A DNA stretch of 64,000 bases. Origin: Planotetraspora mira. Its GTDB lineage: Bacteria > Actinomycetota > Actinomycetes > Streptosporangiales > Streptosporangiaceae. Each line of letters starts with the position of its first letter. Within the stretch, counting starts at the first letter, position 1. Positions 42,054 to 49,460 of this stretch are shown here, one piece after another. The notes below the pieces were generated by a model, which did no database searches, had not been told where the DNA came from, and saw nothing but the letters and a program-made list of their open reading frames with translations. The position numbers and the translations under genes were made by a program. The stretch lies in contig NZ_BOOO01000024.1 of the NCBI RefSeq assembly GCF_016863275.1, forward strand, positions 62,001 to 126,000, in the 5' to 3' direction.

Positions 42054-42767
42054 ATGGATCCGGACACGTTCCGTGGTGATGTCGGTGTCGAGGGCGGGGA
42101 CGTCTACTGGCGCCGCCGGGTGTCGGTGCTCACCGGCATGCTCGTCGTCGTGGCAGTCGTGGCCTGGGCGTGTTCGAGCGCGTCCGGCAAGCCGGAGAGC
42201 CCGACCGGGGTCAAGGCCACACCGGGGGCCGGCGACGGGATGGTCGTCTCGCTTCCCTCGCCGCTCGGTTCGAAGTCTCCCGGCCCTTCGAGCGCGGCTC
42301 TGGCGCCGGGCAGGCTGCCCTCCGCGTCGGCCGTGCCGTCCGCTCACGCGTCGGCGAGCTCGAGACCCAAGCGGCCGGGTGATCCGTGTGACGCCAAGGA
42401 CCTCGTGGTCGCCCTCCAGACCGGCCAGGACGTCTACAACCGAGGCGTGACACCGAGCTTCATGCTGACGATCGTGAGCACCAGCCGTGTCTCGTGCACG
42501 GTCGACGTCGGGCCGCGGGCGCTGGAGATGCGCGTCACGTCGGGCTCGGACCGGGTCTGGTCGACGGCGGACTGCGTCAGCGGCCCAGGCGTCGACACGC
42601 AGACGCTGCGGCGAGGCGTTCCCTACGTTCGGACGGTTCAGTGGGACCGCCGGCTTTCGGGGAGCGACTGCGCGAGCCGGCGTTCGTCCGCCGCGCCGGG
42701 CACCTACGTCGCGTCGGCTCTCGCGGGCCCCCTCCGAAGCCCGAGGGTGGTCTTCCATCTCCGCTGA
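42054..42767 (+). CDS. Membrane-anchored or lipoprotein-like protein with Ser/Pro-rich stalk
   Basis: The protein has 237 residues from ATG 42054 (ATG 42033 is possible). A hydrophobic helix (residues 24-38, VSVLTGMLVVVAVVAW) ends at Ala-Cys40, so it may be lipidated or simply membrane-anchored. A low-complexity Ser/Pro/Lys stalk follows (about residues 50-110). The C-terminal domain contains four Cys residues (PCDAKD, SCTVD, DCVSG, DCASR) and ends VVFHLR, suggesting a disulfide-linked beta-sandwich on the outside. I do not recognise the family with confidence. It is convergent with disA. Confidence 0.7.
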   Translation: MDPDTFRGDVGVEGGDVYWRRRVSVLTGMLVVVAVVAWACSSASGKPESPTGVKATPGAGDGMVVSLPSPLGSKSPGPSSAALAPGRLPSASAVPSAHASASSRPKRPGDPCDAKDLVVALQTGQDVYNRGVTPSFMLTIVSTSRVSCTVDVGPRALEMRVTSGSDRVWSTADCVSGPGVDTQTLRRGVPYVRTVQWDRRLSGSDCASRRSSAAPGTYVASALAGPLRSPRVVFHLR

Positions 42768-42799
42768 GCGACTCCGCCGGCGACTTCGCTGAGCGACTT

Positions 42800-43885
42800 C
42801 TAGAGGTAGCGCTCCAGAATCGAGGACTCGGCGAGGCGGGAGAGTCCTTCGCGGACGCTGCGGGCCCGTGTCTCGCCGACCCCTCCGACCGCCTGGAGAT
42901 CGGTCGTGCTCGCCGCCAGCAGCTTCTGCAGACCACCGAAGTGGCCGACCAGCCGGTCGACGATCGTGTCGGAGAGCCGGGGGACCTTGGCCAGCAACCG
43001 GAAGCCGTGCGGGCTGACCGCGGTCTCCAGGCCGTCGGCACCGGAGTGGCCCAGCACGTGGGCGACCCTCGACAGATCGAGCAGGTCGGTGGAGGACAGG
43101 TCGTCGAGCTCCCGCATCGCCTCGGTGAAGCGCCGGGGCCCCTCGTCGAGTGAGGACGGCAGGTAGTCGCGCACGATCAGCTCGCGATCGGCGTCGACCC
43201 CGGCGACCAGTTCGTCGAGCTGGAGGGTGAGCAGCCGGCCGTCGGTGCCGAGCTCGACCACGTAGCCCTCGATCTCCCCGGCGATCCTGCGGACCATCTC
43301 GAGCCGCTGCAACACCACCGTCACGTCGCGGACGGTGACCAGGTCCTCGATCTCCAGAGCCGAGAGCGTGCCGGCGACCTCGTCGAGCCGCAGCTTGTAC
43401 CGCTCCAGCGTGGCGAGCGCCTGGTTGGCCTTGGAGAGGATGGCCGCCGACTCCTCCAGGACATAACGCGTGCCGTCGAGGTAGAGCGCGATGATCCGCA
43501 TCGACTTGCTGATGGCGATCACGGGAAGGGACGTCTGCCTGGCCACGCGTTGAGCGGTCCTGTGCCGGGTGCCCGACTCGTCCGTCGGGATGCCGGGATC
43601 GGGCACGAGATGAACGGCGGCGCGGACGATGCGCAGGTCGGCGCTGTCCAGCACGATCGCGCCGTCCATCTTCGCCAGCTCGCGCAGCCGGGTCGCGGCG
43701 AACTCGACGTCGAGCTCGAATCCGCCGGTGCAGATCTCCTTGACGGTGTCGCTGTAGCCGAGGACGATCAGGCCGCCGGTGTGGCCGCGGAGGATGCGCT
43801 CCAGCCCGTCACGCAGGGCGGTGCCCGGAGCGACCGCGGCGAGCACGGTTCTCCTCCGGTCGTCCAATCCCTTGTCGTGTTGCAC
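42800..43885 (-). CDS. disA: DNA integrity scanning diadenylate cyclase DisA
   Basis: The protein has 361 residues and condenses two ATP to c-di-AMP and scans DNA for branched structures. The DAC domain has the catalytic DGA (74-76, in KMDGAIVLD) and RHR (107-109, GTRHRTA) motifs. The centre is helical, and the C-terminus has a helix-hairpin-helix domain (GVGETRARSVREGLSRL). GTG 43885 has GGGGG just upstream. Longer upstream frames add non-conserved residues. It follows radA by 87 bases in the same direction, the usual arrangement. Its product is the ligand of the riboswitch at 32695. Confidence 0.95.
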   Translation of the reverse strand: MQHDKGLDDRRRTVLAAVAPGTALRDGLERILRGHTGGLIVLGYSDTVKEICTGGFELDVEFAATRLRELAKMDGAIVLDSADLRIVRAAVHLVPDPGIPTDESGTRHRTAQRVARQTSLPVIAISKSMRIIALYLDGTRYVLEESAAILSKANQALATLERYKLRLDEVAGTLSALEIEDLVTVRDVTVVLQRLEMVRRIAGEIEGYVVELGTDGRLLTLQLDELVAGVDADRELIVRDYLPSSLDEGPRRFTEAMRELDDLSSTDLLDLSRVAHVLGHSGADGLETAVSPHGFRLLAKVPRLSDTIVDRLVGHFGGLQKLLAASTTDLQAVGGVGETRARSVREGLSRLAESSILERYL

Positions 43886-43972
43886 GTGACCCCCGTGCTC
43901 GGCGGCTCCATCGGCCCGGTGACGCCCCTGAGGGCTCATGACACCGTCCAGTTTACCGGCGTAACGGCGTCT

Positions 43973-45400
43973 TCACCGGACGTGTGCGAGTGCATCCCAC
44001 ACGTTCTCGACTTCTGTGACGTCGAAGCCGGGTGCGAAGCTCGTCGTGCGGGACGCGGGTTCGCGGACCGCGACCAGACCGCCCCGCGACTTCGGGCTCT
44101 CCAGCCGGGGGGTGTCGTTCTCGAGCGAACCTGCGGGCACCAGCGCCCGGGTGAACCCCAGCCGGGAGGCCTCGGCCAGCCGTCGCCGCACGTCCCTGAC
44201 CGCGCGCAGCTCGCCGGCCAGGCCGACCTCGCCAAGGACGATCATGCCGGAGGGCAGGGCCTTGTCCCCGGCCGCGCTGACCACCGACAACATCAGGGCC
44301 AGGTCGACCGCCGGGTCGGTCAGCCGGATTCCCCCGACCGTCGCGGTGAACACGTCACACTTGCCGATCTTGGCGTTGAGTCGTCGCTCCATGACGGCGA
44401 GCACCATCGCGACCCGGTAGGAGTCGAGCCCCGAGGAGGTGCGACGCGGCTGCGGCGCCTCCGTCGGCCCGACCAGGGCCTGCAGTTCGGCGGGGATCGG
44501 CCGGGTGCCCTCGATGGTGACCGTGACGCACGTGCCGGGCACCGGCTCCGGGTGCCGCGAGACGAACAGCCCGCTCGGGTCGGAGATGCCGGTGATCCCG
44601 CGCTCGTGCAGGTCGAAGCAGCCGACCTCCTCGATCGGGCCGAACCGGTTCTTGGCCGCGCGCACCATGCGCAGCCGCGAGTTGCGGTCGCCTTCGAACT
44701 GCAGGACCACGTCGACGAGGTGTTCCAGCACGCGGGGGCCCGCGATCGTGCCGTCCTTGGTCACGTGGCCGACGAGCACGGTCGACATGCCGCGCTCCTT
44801 GGCCAGCCGCACGAGGTTGCCGGCGACCTCGCGGACCTGGGTGACGCCGCCGGGCACTCCCGTGGCGTCGGCCGAGCCGATCGTCTGAACCGAGTCGACG
44901 ATCAGCAGCCGGGGCTGGACCTTCTCGACATGGGCGACGAGGGCGGCCAGGTCCGTCTCCGCCGCGAGGTAGAGCTGGTCCTCGATCGCGCCGATCCGGT
45001 CGGCCCGCATCCGCACCTGGGAGGCCGACTCCTCGCCCGTCACATAGAGCACGGTGTCGTGCCGGGCCGTACGGGCCGCGGCCTCGAGCAGCAGCGTCGA
45101 CTTGCCGATGCCGGGCTCGCCGGCCAGCAGGACGACCGCCCCCGGCACCAGGCCGCCGCCGAGGACGCGGTCGAGCTCACCGACGCCCGTCGGCCTGGCG
45201 TGCGCCGTCTCGGCCGCGACCTGGCCGATGGGGACCGCGGGTGCGGAGACCGCGCCCGGCTTGACCACGTGGACGCCCTGCCGGGCGCCCGCCTCCTCGA
45301 CCGTGCCCCACGCCTGACACTCGCCGCAGCGGCCCACCCACTTGGCGGTGGTCCACCCGCACTCGCCGCACCGGTACGCCGGCCTCGCTGCCTTGCTCAC
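43973..45400 (-). CDS. radA: DNA repair protein RadA (Sms)
   Basis: The protein has 475 residues from GTG 45400. The N-terminal zinc finger is Cys11-X2-Cys14...Cys25-X2-Cys28. The RecA-like core has Walker A GEPGIGKST (94-102), the RadA-specific KNRFG motif, and a C-terminal Lon-type domain without protease activity (RLTDPAVDLALMLSVVSAAGDKALP). It drives branch migration of recombination intermediates as a DnaB-like helicase. Pairing with disA fits the reported physical and genetic link between RadA and DisA, in which RadA modulates c-di-AMP synthesis. Confidence 0.95.
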   Translation of the reverse strand: MSKAARPAYRCGECGWTTAKWVGRCGECQAWGTVEEAGARQGVHVVKPGAVSAPAVPIGQVAAETAHARPTGVGELDRVLGGGLVPGAVVLLAGEPGIGKSTLLLEAAARTARHDTVLYVTGEESASQVRMRADRIGAIEDQLYLAAETDLAALVAHVEKVQPRLLIVDSVQTIGSADATGVPGGVTQVREVAGNLVRLAKERGMSTVLVGHVTKDGTIAGPRVLEHLVDVVLQFEGDRNSRLRMVRAAKNRFGPIEEVGCFDLHERGITGISDPSGLFVSRHPEPVPGTCVTVTIEGTRPIPAELQALVGPTEAPQPRRTSSGLDSYRVAMVLAVMERRLNAKIGKCDVFTATVGGIRLTDPAVDLALMLSVVSAAGDKALPSGMIVLGEVGLAGELRAVRDVRRRLAEASRLGFTRALVPAGSLENDTPRLESPKSRGGLVAVREPASRTTSFAPGFDVTEVENVWDALAHVR

Positions 45401-45435
45401 GTGCCGGAGGCTATCGGTCGCCGCCGACAATCGCG

Positions 45436-45750
45436 TCAGATGTGCTGCTCGAGGTCGGCGAGGAGCAGGCGCTTGGGCTTGGCTCCCCTGATCTGCTGCA
45501 CCACCTCGCCGTCCCGGTAGAGGTTGAGCGTGGGCAGGCCGAGGATGCCGTACTTCGCCGCGATCTCGGGGTTCTCGTCGAAATTGATCGAGGCGACGGT
45601 CACCCGGTCGCCGTACTCCTCGGCGATCTCCTCCAACACCGGCGCGACCATCCGGCACGACGGGCACCATTCGGCCCAGAAGTCCACGAGCACGGGCTTG
45701 TCGCTCCGCAGCACCTGCTCCTCGAAGTTCTCCGCTGTCAGCGTGATCAT
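45436..45750 (-). CDS. trxA: Thioredoxin with a non-canonical CPSC active site
   Basis: This 104-residue thioredoxin fold reads MITLTAENFEEQVL, then VLVDFWAEWCPSC with redox Cys29 and Cys32, and the cis-proline loop LGLPTLNLY. The active site is C-P-S-C where ordinary thioredoxins have C-G-P-C. That changes the redox potential and partner choice, so it may be an oxidase-like or specialised reductant. GAGGAGAAGC precedes the ATG, which overlaps the stop of the merR gene (ATGA). The two form an operon, and this thioredoxin is probably produced on the MerR signal. Confidence 0.92.
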   Translation of the reverse strand: MITLTAENFEEQVLRSDKPVLVDFWAEWCPSCRMVAPVLEEIAEEYGDRVTVASINFDENPEIAAKYGILGLPTLNLYRDGEVVQQIRGAKPKRLLLADLEQHI

Positions 45751-46124
45751 GCTTCTCCTCGTTTGATCAGGCAGCCCGGGCACGCCTCGGCGAACTGGGC
45801 GGCCACCTCGGATCTGCGGGCCAGCAGAGCGCGGATCTCGGCGTCGATGTCGGCCAGCTTGCGCCGGTAGACGGCGACGGACTCCGGGCAGGAGCCCCCC
45901 GACTCGTGCCCCGATTTCAGGCACTCGACGAAGGGGCGGGCGTCCTCCAGGGTGAAGCCCACAGCGATCAGCGAACGGATCTCCGCGACGAGCCGCACGT
46001 CGGCCTCGTCGTACTCGCGGTAACCGTTCGCGGAGCGCCGGGCCCTGATCAGCCCGTTCTGCTCGTAGTAGCGCAGCGCCCGGGGGCTGACCCCCGACCG
46101 CCGAGCGAGCTCTCCGATCCGCAT
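45747..46124 (-). CDS. MerR-family regulator with C-terminal cysteines, controls trxA
   Basis: The protein has 125 residues. It has an N-terminal winged HTH (MRIGELARRSGVSPRALRYYEQNGLI, then NGYREYDEADV) and a dimerisation helix. Four cysteines sit at 69, 79, 115 and 118, the last two as CPGC. They could bind a metal or sense thiol oxidation, although the spacing matches neither SoxR nor MerR/CueR exactly. GGAGGG (46129-46134) marks ATG 46124. The gene is upstream of and overlaps trxA. A promoter with a 20-base spacer lies just upstream, as expected for MerR autoregulation. Confidence 0.88.
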   Translation of the reverse strand: MRIGELARRSGVSPRALRYYEQNGLIRARRSANGYREYDEADVRLVAEIRSLIAVGFTLEDARPFVECLKSGHESGGSCPESVAVYRRKLADIDAEIRALLARRSEVAAQFAEACPGCLIKRGEA

Positions 46125-46142
46125 CGGCCCTCCTTCGGCACG

Positions 46143-46174
46143 ACCGTAAGCGTTGACGCCGGTGTCAGGGTCAA
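46143..46174 (-). promoter_or_regulatory. MerR-type promoter/operator for merR-trxA
   Basis: On the minus strand TTGACC (46174-46169) and TACGGT (46148-46143) are separated by 20 bases rather than 17, the stretched spacing that MerR proteins correct by twisting DNA. The spacer contains the inverted repeat TGAC-ACCGGC-GTCA. The -10 box is 19 bases from the start codon. Confidence 0.6.
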
Positions 46175-46198
46175 GCCTCAGGAGGCCGCGGATATGCC

Positions 46199-46897
46199 TC
46201 AGAAGTGGCGCCACCTGAGAACGTTGGGATAGAAGATCTTCAGGCCGGGGGTCTCCTCCGCGGCCCTGGCCGCCACCGCGGGCGCGAACTCGATGGCCAG
46301 CACGGCCTCGAGGTCGGCCCGGGACGAGAACTCCATCGTCAGGTCGAGTTCCCTGCGCCGCCATCCCTGGCGGGACCAGAACTCCTCGACGGCCTCGGGC
46401 GAGTACGAGGGGACCGTCTGCCGGAACCACCGGCCGAAGTCGCCGCGGGAGCCGTCCAGGTCGATCACGAAGGCCGCGCCGCCCCGGCGGACCACCCGGG
46501 TCAGCTCGCGCAGGCCGGGCTCACAGCCGGGACCGAAGAAGTAGGCCCATCGGGCGACCGCCACGTCGACCGAAGCGGGGGGAAGGGGCAACTCCTGGGC
46601 GGTGGCCGTACGGACGGAGACGTTGGGCAGGGACGCGCATCGGGCGGCGGCGCGCGCCGCGAGGCCCGCGTGGGGTTCGATCCCCACGACACGCGAGGCC
46701 GTGGCGGCGTAGGAGGGCAGATGGAAGCCCGATCCGCAGCCGATGTCGAGGACGGTGGCGGCGTCCCAGGGCCGGATCTCCCGCATGGCGGCGTCGGCGA
46801 GCCCGCCGGGGTCCACCGCCTGGTTCTCCACCTCGTAGATCTGTGGGGAATTCCAGATGTTCGGGCTGGGTACGGCCCCGTTCGCGATCCGTGCCAT
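46199..46897 (-). CDS. Class I SAM-dependent methyltransferase
   Basis: The protein has 232 residues. The SAM-binding motif is VLDIGCGSGFHLP with the acidic end of strand 2 in VVGIEPH. Motif III-like RVVRRGGAAFVIDLD is also present. The substrate is unknown. The C-terminus carries VEEFWSRQGWRRRELDLTMEF, as in other ubiquinone/menaquinone-type (UbiE-like) small-molecule methyltransferases, but this does not identify the acceptor. ATG 46897 has no strong ribosome-binding site. The frame is open far upstream but loses conservation. It is 74 bases downstream-facing to merR's promoter region. Confidence 0.82.
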   Translation of the reverse strand: MARIANGAVPSPNIWNSPQIYEVENQAVDPGGLADAAMREIRPWDAATVLDIGCGSGFHLPSYAATASRVVGIEPHAGLAARAAARCASLPNVSVRTATAQELPLPPASVDVAVARWAYFFGPGCEPGLRELTRVVRRGGAAFVIDLDGSRGDFGRWFRQTVPSYSPEAVEEFWSRQGWRRRELDLTMEFSSRADLEAVLAIEFAPAVAARAAEETPGLKIFYPNVLRWRHF

Positions 46898-47062
46898 GGG
46901 TTCACGATAGTTCGTGATCTTGCATGTCATCATTGTGGCGAAGCGGCACACGGTGCTGGTCCGGCTTAGGCTGGATCCGTGAACGGGCGCAGGCGGCGAA
47001 CAGACCACGACGGAGCTGCCACAGCGACGTGCCCGTCGAGCCGCCAGGGGAGGCGGGCGTAG

Positions 47063-47878
47063 ATGAGTGTGATCCGCGTGCCCAGCGCGAAGGTGGCGCT
47101 GTCGACGGCCTCGGTGTACCCGGAGCGTACGCCGGACGCCTTCGAGCTTGCGGCGCGCCTCGGGTACGACGGCGTCGAGATCATGGTGGGGCAGGACCCG
47201 GTCAGCCAGGACGTCGAGGTGCTCCAGCGACTGAGCGACCACTACTCGATGCCCGTTCTCGCCGTGCACGCTCCATGTCTGCTGGTCACCCAGCGTGTGT
47301 GGGGCCGCGACCCATGGGTCAAACTGCAGCGGGCGCGGGACGCGGCCGAACGGCTCGGCGCCCAGACCGTGGTGGTCCATCCCCCGTTCCGGTGGCAGCG
47401 CGACTACGCCAGAGACTTCGAGGTCGGTCTCGCCCGGATGCGCGAGGAGACCGATGTCGTCTTCGCGGTGGAGAACATGTTCCCCCTCCGGGCGCGGGGC
47501 AACGAGGTCGTGCCGTACGCGCCGGACTGGAACCCGGTCGACTACGACTTCCCCCATGTGACGCTCGATCTGTCCCACACCGCCGTGTCCGGCTCCGACG
47601 CGATGGAGATGGCGGGCAAGCTCGGCGACAGGCTCGCCCACCTGCATCTCGCCGACGGCGTCGGCACCACGAACAAGGACGAGCACCTGGTGCCCGGCCG
47701 GGGCGTGCAGCCCTGCGCGCAACTCCTCGAACGCCTCGCCGGAAACGGATACGGCGGGCTGATCGTGCTGGAGATCAACACCCGCAAGGCCATCAGCCGC
47801 ACCGAGCGGATCGACGACCTGACCGAGGCGCTCGCCTTCGCCAGGCTGAACTTCGCCGCGTCCACGACGGCCACATGA
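47063..47878 (+). CDS. Sugar-phosphate isomerase/epimerase family TIM-barrel protein
   Basis: The protein has 271 residues in the AP-endonuclease-2/xylose-isomerase-like barrel. Metal-binding landmarks are [71 protein letters not shown] and [11 protein letters not shown]. The set of His, Glu and Asp residues at the strand ends is intact, so catalysis on a sugar or inositol-type substrate is likely. The exact reaction is open. ATG 47063 is 165 bases from the divergent methyltransferase, and the stop overlaps the next gene in ATGA. Confidence 0.85.
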   Translation: MSVIRVPSAKVALSTASVYPERTPDAFELAARLGYDGVEIMVGQDPVSQDVEVLQRLSDHYSMPVLAVHAPCLLVTQRVWGRDPWVKLQRARDAAERLGAQTVVVHPPFRWQRDYARDFEVGLARMREETDVVFAVENMFPLRARGNEVVPYAPDWNPVDYDFPHVTLDLSHTAVSGSDAMEMAGKLGDRLAHLHLADGVGTTNKDEHLVPGRGVQPCAQLLERLAGNGYGGLIVLEINTRKAISRTERIDDLTEALAFARLNFAASTTAT

Positions 47879-48663
47879 CCAGGGCGCGAGAAGACAGCCA
47901 TCAGGTCTTCGACCGGGTGGCGGAGGCCTACGACGCGGCGCGGCCCGAGTATCCGGAAGCGCTCTACGTCGCGCTGGAGGAGTTGTCCGGCGTCCGGCTC
48001 GAGGGCGCCCGGATCGTGGACGTCGGCGCGGGCACCGGCATCTCCACCCGCGGCCTGATGGATCGCGGCGCCCAGGTCGTCGCGCTGGACCGCGGGGGCC
48101 GCATGCTGTCGCGTCTTCGAGCGCGCACGGAGTGCGGATCGCTGCTGGCCGACGGGAACTCGCTGCCCTTCCGCGACGGCGTGAGCGACCTGGTCACCTA
48201 CGCGCAGGCCTGGCACTGGCTGGACCCGGTCCTGTCGATCGCGGAAGCCGTACGGGTGGTCACACCGCGGGGAGCGGTGGCCGGCTGGTGGAACTCCGTG
48301 GACGCGGGCAAGGCAGACTGGCTCGCGGCCTGCCAGGTGCGGCTGGCGGAATCGTGTGAGGGATACACCGGCCCTGCGCTGCCCGGGTGGAGCATGCCCC
48401 CCATCGCGGAGGCGATGGCCGACGCGGGGCTGCGCATCGAGGAGACGTGGGTCCACTGGACGCGTGGGGTGCTCCTCGACGACTTCCTGACCGACCTGCG
48501 CTCGCACTCCTATGTCGCCATCCTCGACACGGAGGCGATGGAGGAGCTCATGGCCCGGGAGCGCGCCGAGCTCACCAAGGTCTTCACCGACGGCAGGATG
48601 ACCGTCCCGATGCGGGTCTACCTGGCGGTGGGCCGCAGAGGCGACACGGGCGGACGGTCGTGA
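47875..48663 (+). CDS. Class I SAM-dependent methyltransferase
   Basis: The protein has 262 residues: [22 protein letters not shown] at the N-terminus, SAM motif [15 protein letters not shown], and [22 protein letters not shown] followed by [13 protein letters not shown]. This is the common actinomycete small methyltransferase subfamily related to UbiE and SmtA. The substrate is unknown. It overlaps the TIM-barrel gene at its start and reaches into the TetR gene region at its end, so the three genes look like one operon. Confidence 0.87.
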   Translation: MTRAREDSHQVFDRVAEAYDAARPEYPEALYVALEELSGVRLEGARIVDVGAGTGISTRGLMDRGAQVVALDRGGRMLSRLRARTECGSLLADGNSLPFRDGVSDLVTYAQAWHWLDPVLSIAEAVRVVTPRGAVAGWWNSVDAGKADWLAACQVRLAESCEGYTGPALPGWSMPPIAEAMADAGLRIEETWVHWTRGVLLDDFLTDLRSHSYVAILDTEAMEELMARERAELTKVFTDGRMTVPMRVYLAVGRRGDTGGRS

Positions 48664-48707
48664 CGAGAGGCCCGGCCGGCGGGCGCGCGGGCGCGCCGGA
48701 GGAACAC

Positions 48708-49292
48708 GTGCCGGAGAAGAGGCGCCGGCCCGGACGCCGTCCCGGAGCCGCGGACACCCGCGGGGAGATCCTCACCGCGGCGCGCAGGGTCTTCGCGGAG
48801 AAGGGCTTCGACAAGGCGACGATCCGCGGCATCGCCCGTGAGGCGAGCGTCGACCCCGCGCTGGTGCACCACTACTTCGACACGAAGGACGGCATCTTCG
48901 TCGAGGCCATGCAGTTGCCGATGGACCCCGCGGTGGCGCTTCCCACGATCTTGGCCGGGCCGCGTGAGGAGATCGGCGAGCGGCTCGTGCGCTTCGTCCT
49001 CACACTGACGTCCGACCCTCAGGCGCGTGAGCCCGTCGTGGCGCTGCTGCGTACGGCGATGGCGAACGATCAGGCCGTCGCCATGATCCGTGAGTTCCTC
49101 ACCCAGGCGGTGCTCGGGCGGGTGGCGGAGGCGCTGGGCATCCCGCCGATCCGGCTGGAGGTCGCCTTCGCCCAGATGTTCGGCGTGATCATGATGAGGT
49201 ACATCCTCAAGCTGGAGCCGATCGCGTCCGCGGACCTCGAGGAACTGGTCGAGATCCTCGCGCCCACGATCCAGCGTTACCTCGAGGGCTGA
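48708..49292 (+). CDS. TetR-family transcriptional regulator
   Basis: The protein has 194 residues from GTG 48708, with GGAGGA at 48698-48703. A GTG at 48660 overlapping the previous stop is possible but adds a Gly/Ala/Arg-rich leader. The N-terminal HTH reads TRGEILTAARRVFAEKGFDKATIRGIAREASVDPALVHHYFDTKDG. The C-terminal ligand domain resembles the TetR_C group with PLPMD...PREEIGERLVRFVL. It may control the operon it ends or the EtfD-like gene downstream, in whose promoter region an inverted repeat occurs. Confidence 0.9.
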   Translation: MPEKRRRPGRRPGAADTRGEILTAARRVFAEKGFDKATIRGIAREASVDPALVHHYFDTKDGIFVEAMQLPMDPAVALPTILAGPREEIGERLVRFVLTLTSDPQAREPVVALLRTAMANDQAVAMIREFLTQAVLGRVAEALGIPPIRLEVAFAQMFGVIMMRYILKLEPIASADLEELVEILAPTIQRYLEG

Positions 49293-49323
49293 GGGCTCGC
49301 GCGATCCGGTCCAGAGCCTTGTT

Positions 49324-49343
49324 CTAGTATCGGAGCGTACTGG
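49324..49343. promoter_or_regulatory. Operator-like inverted repeat between the TetR gene and the EtfD-like gene
   Basis: CTAGTA (49324-49329) and TACTGG (49338-49343) are near-perfect inverted complements separated by 8 bases, a size and layout common for TetR sites. It lies 118 bases before the EtfD-like start. Confidence 0.4.
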
Positions 49344-49460
49344 TCGTCATGCGGTGAAAGGGCATAAGTTACCGACGGGTACCATTCGTGGTGGGCCGGG
49401 TGGACATGCCTGGTCACCGCGGACGGGCGGCGATCATACGCTTGGCAGCCAACGCTGGAT

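Noticed and set aside
45741-45752. Nineteenth copy of the GTGATCATGC core
   Set aside because: The match is the trxA start region on the minus strand, lacks the rest of the unit and has no partner at 53 bp.
46670-46695. tRNA T-arm-like GGTTCGATCCCC
   Set aside because: It lies in the coding sequence of the methyltransferase and no acceptor, D or anticodon stem surrounds it.
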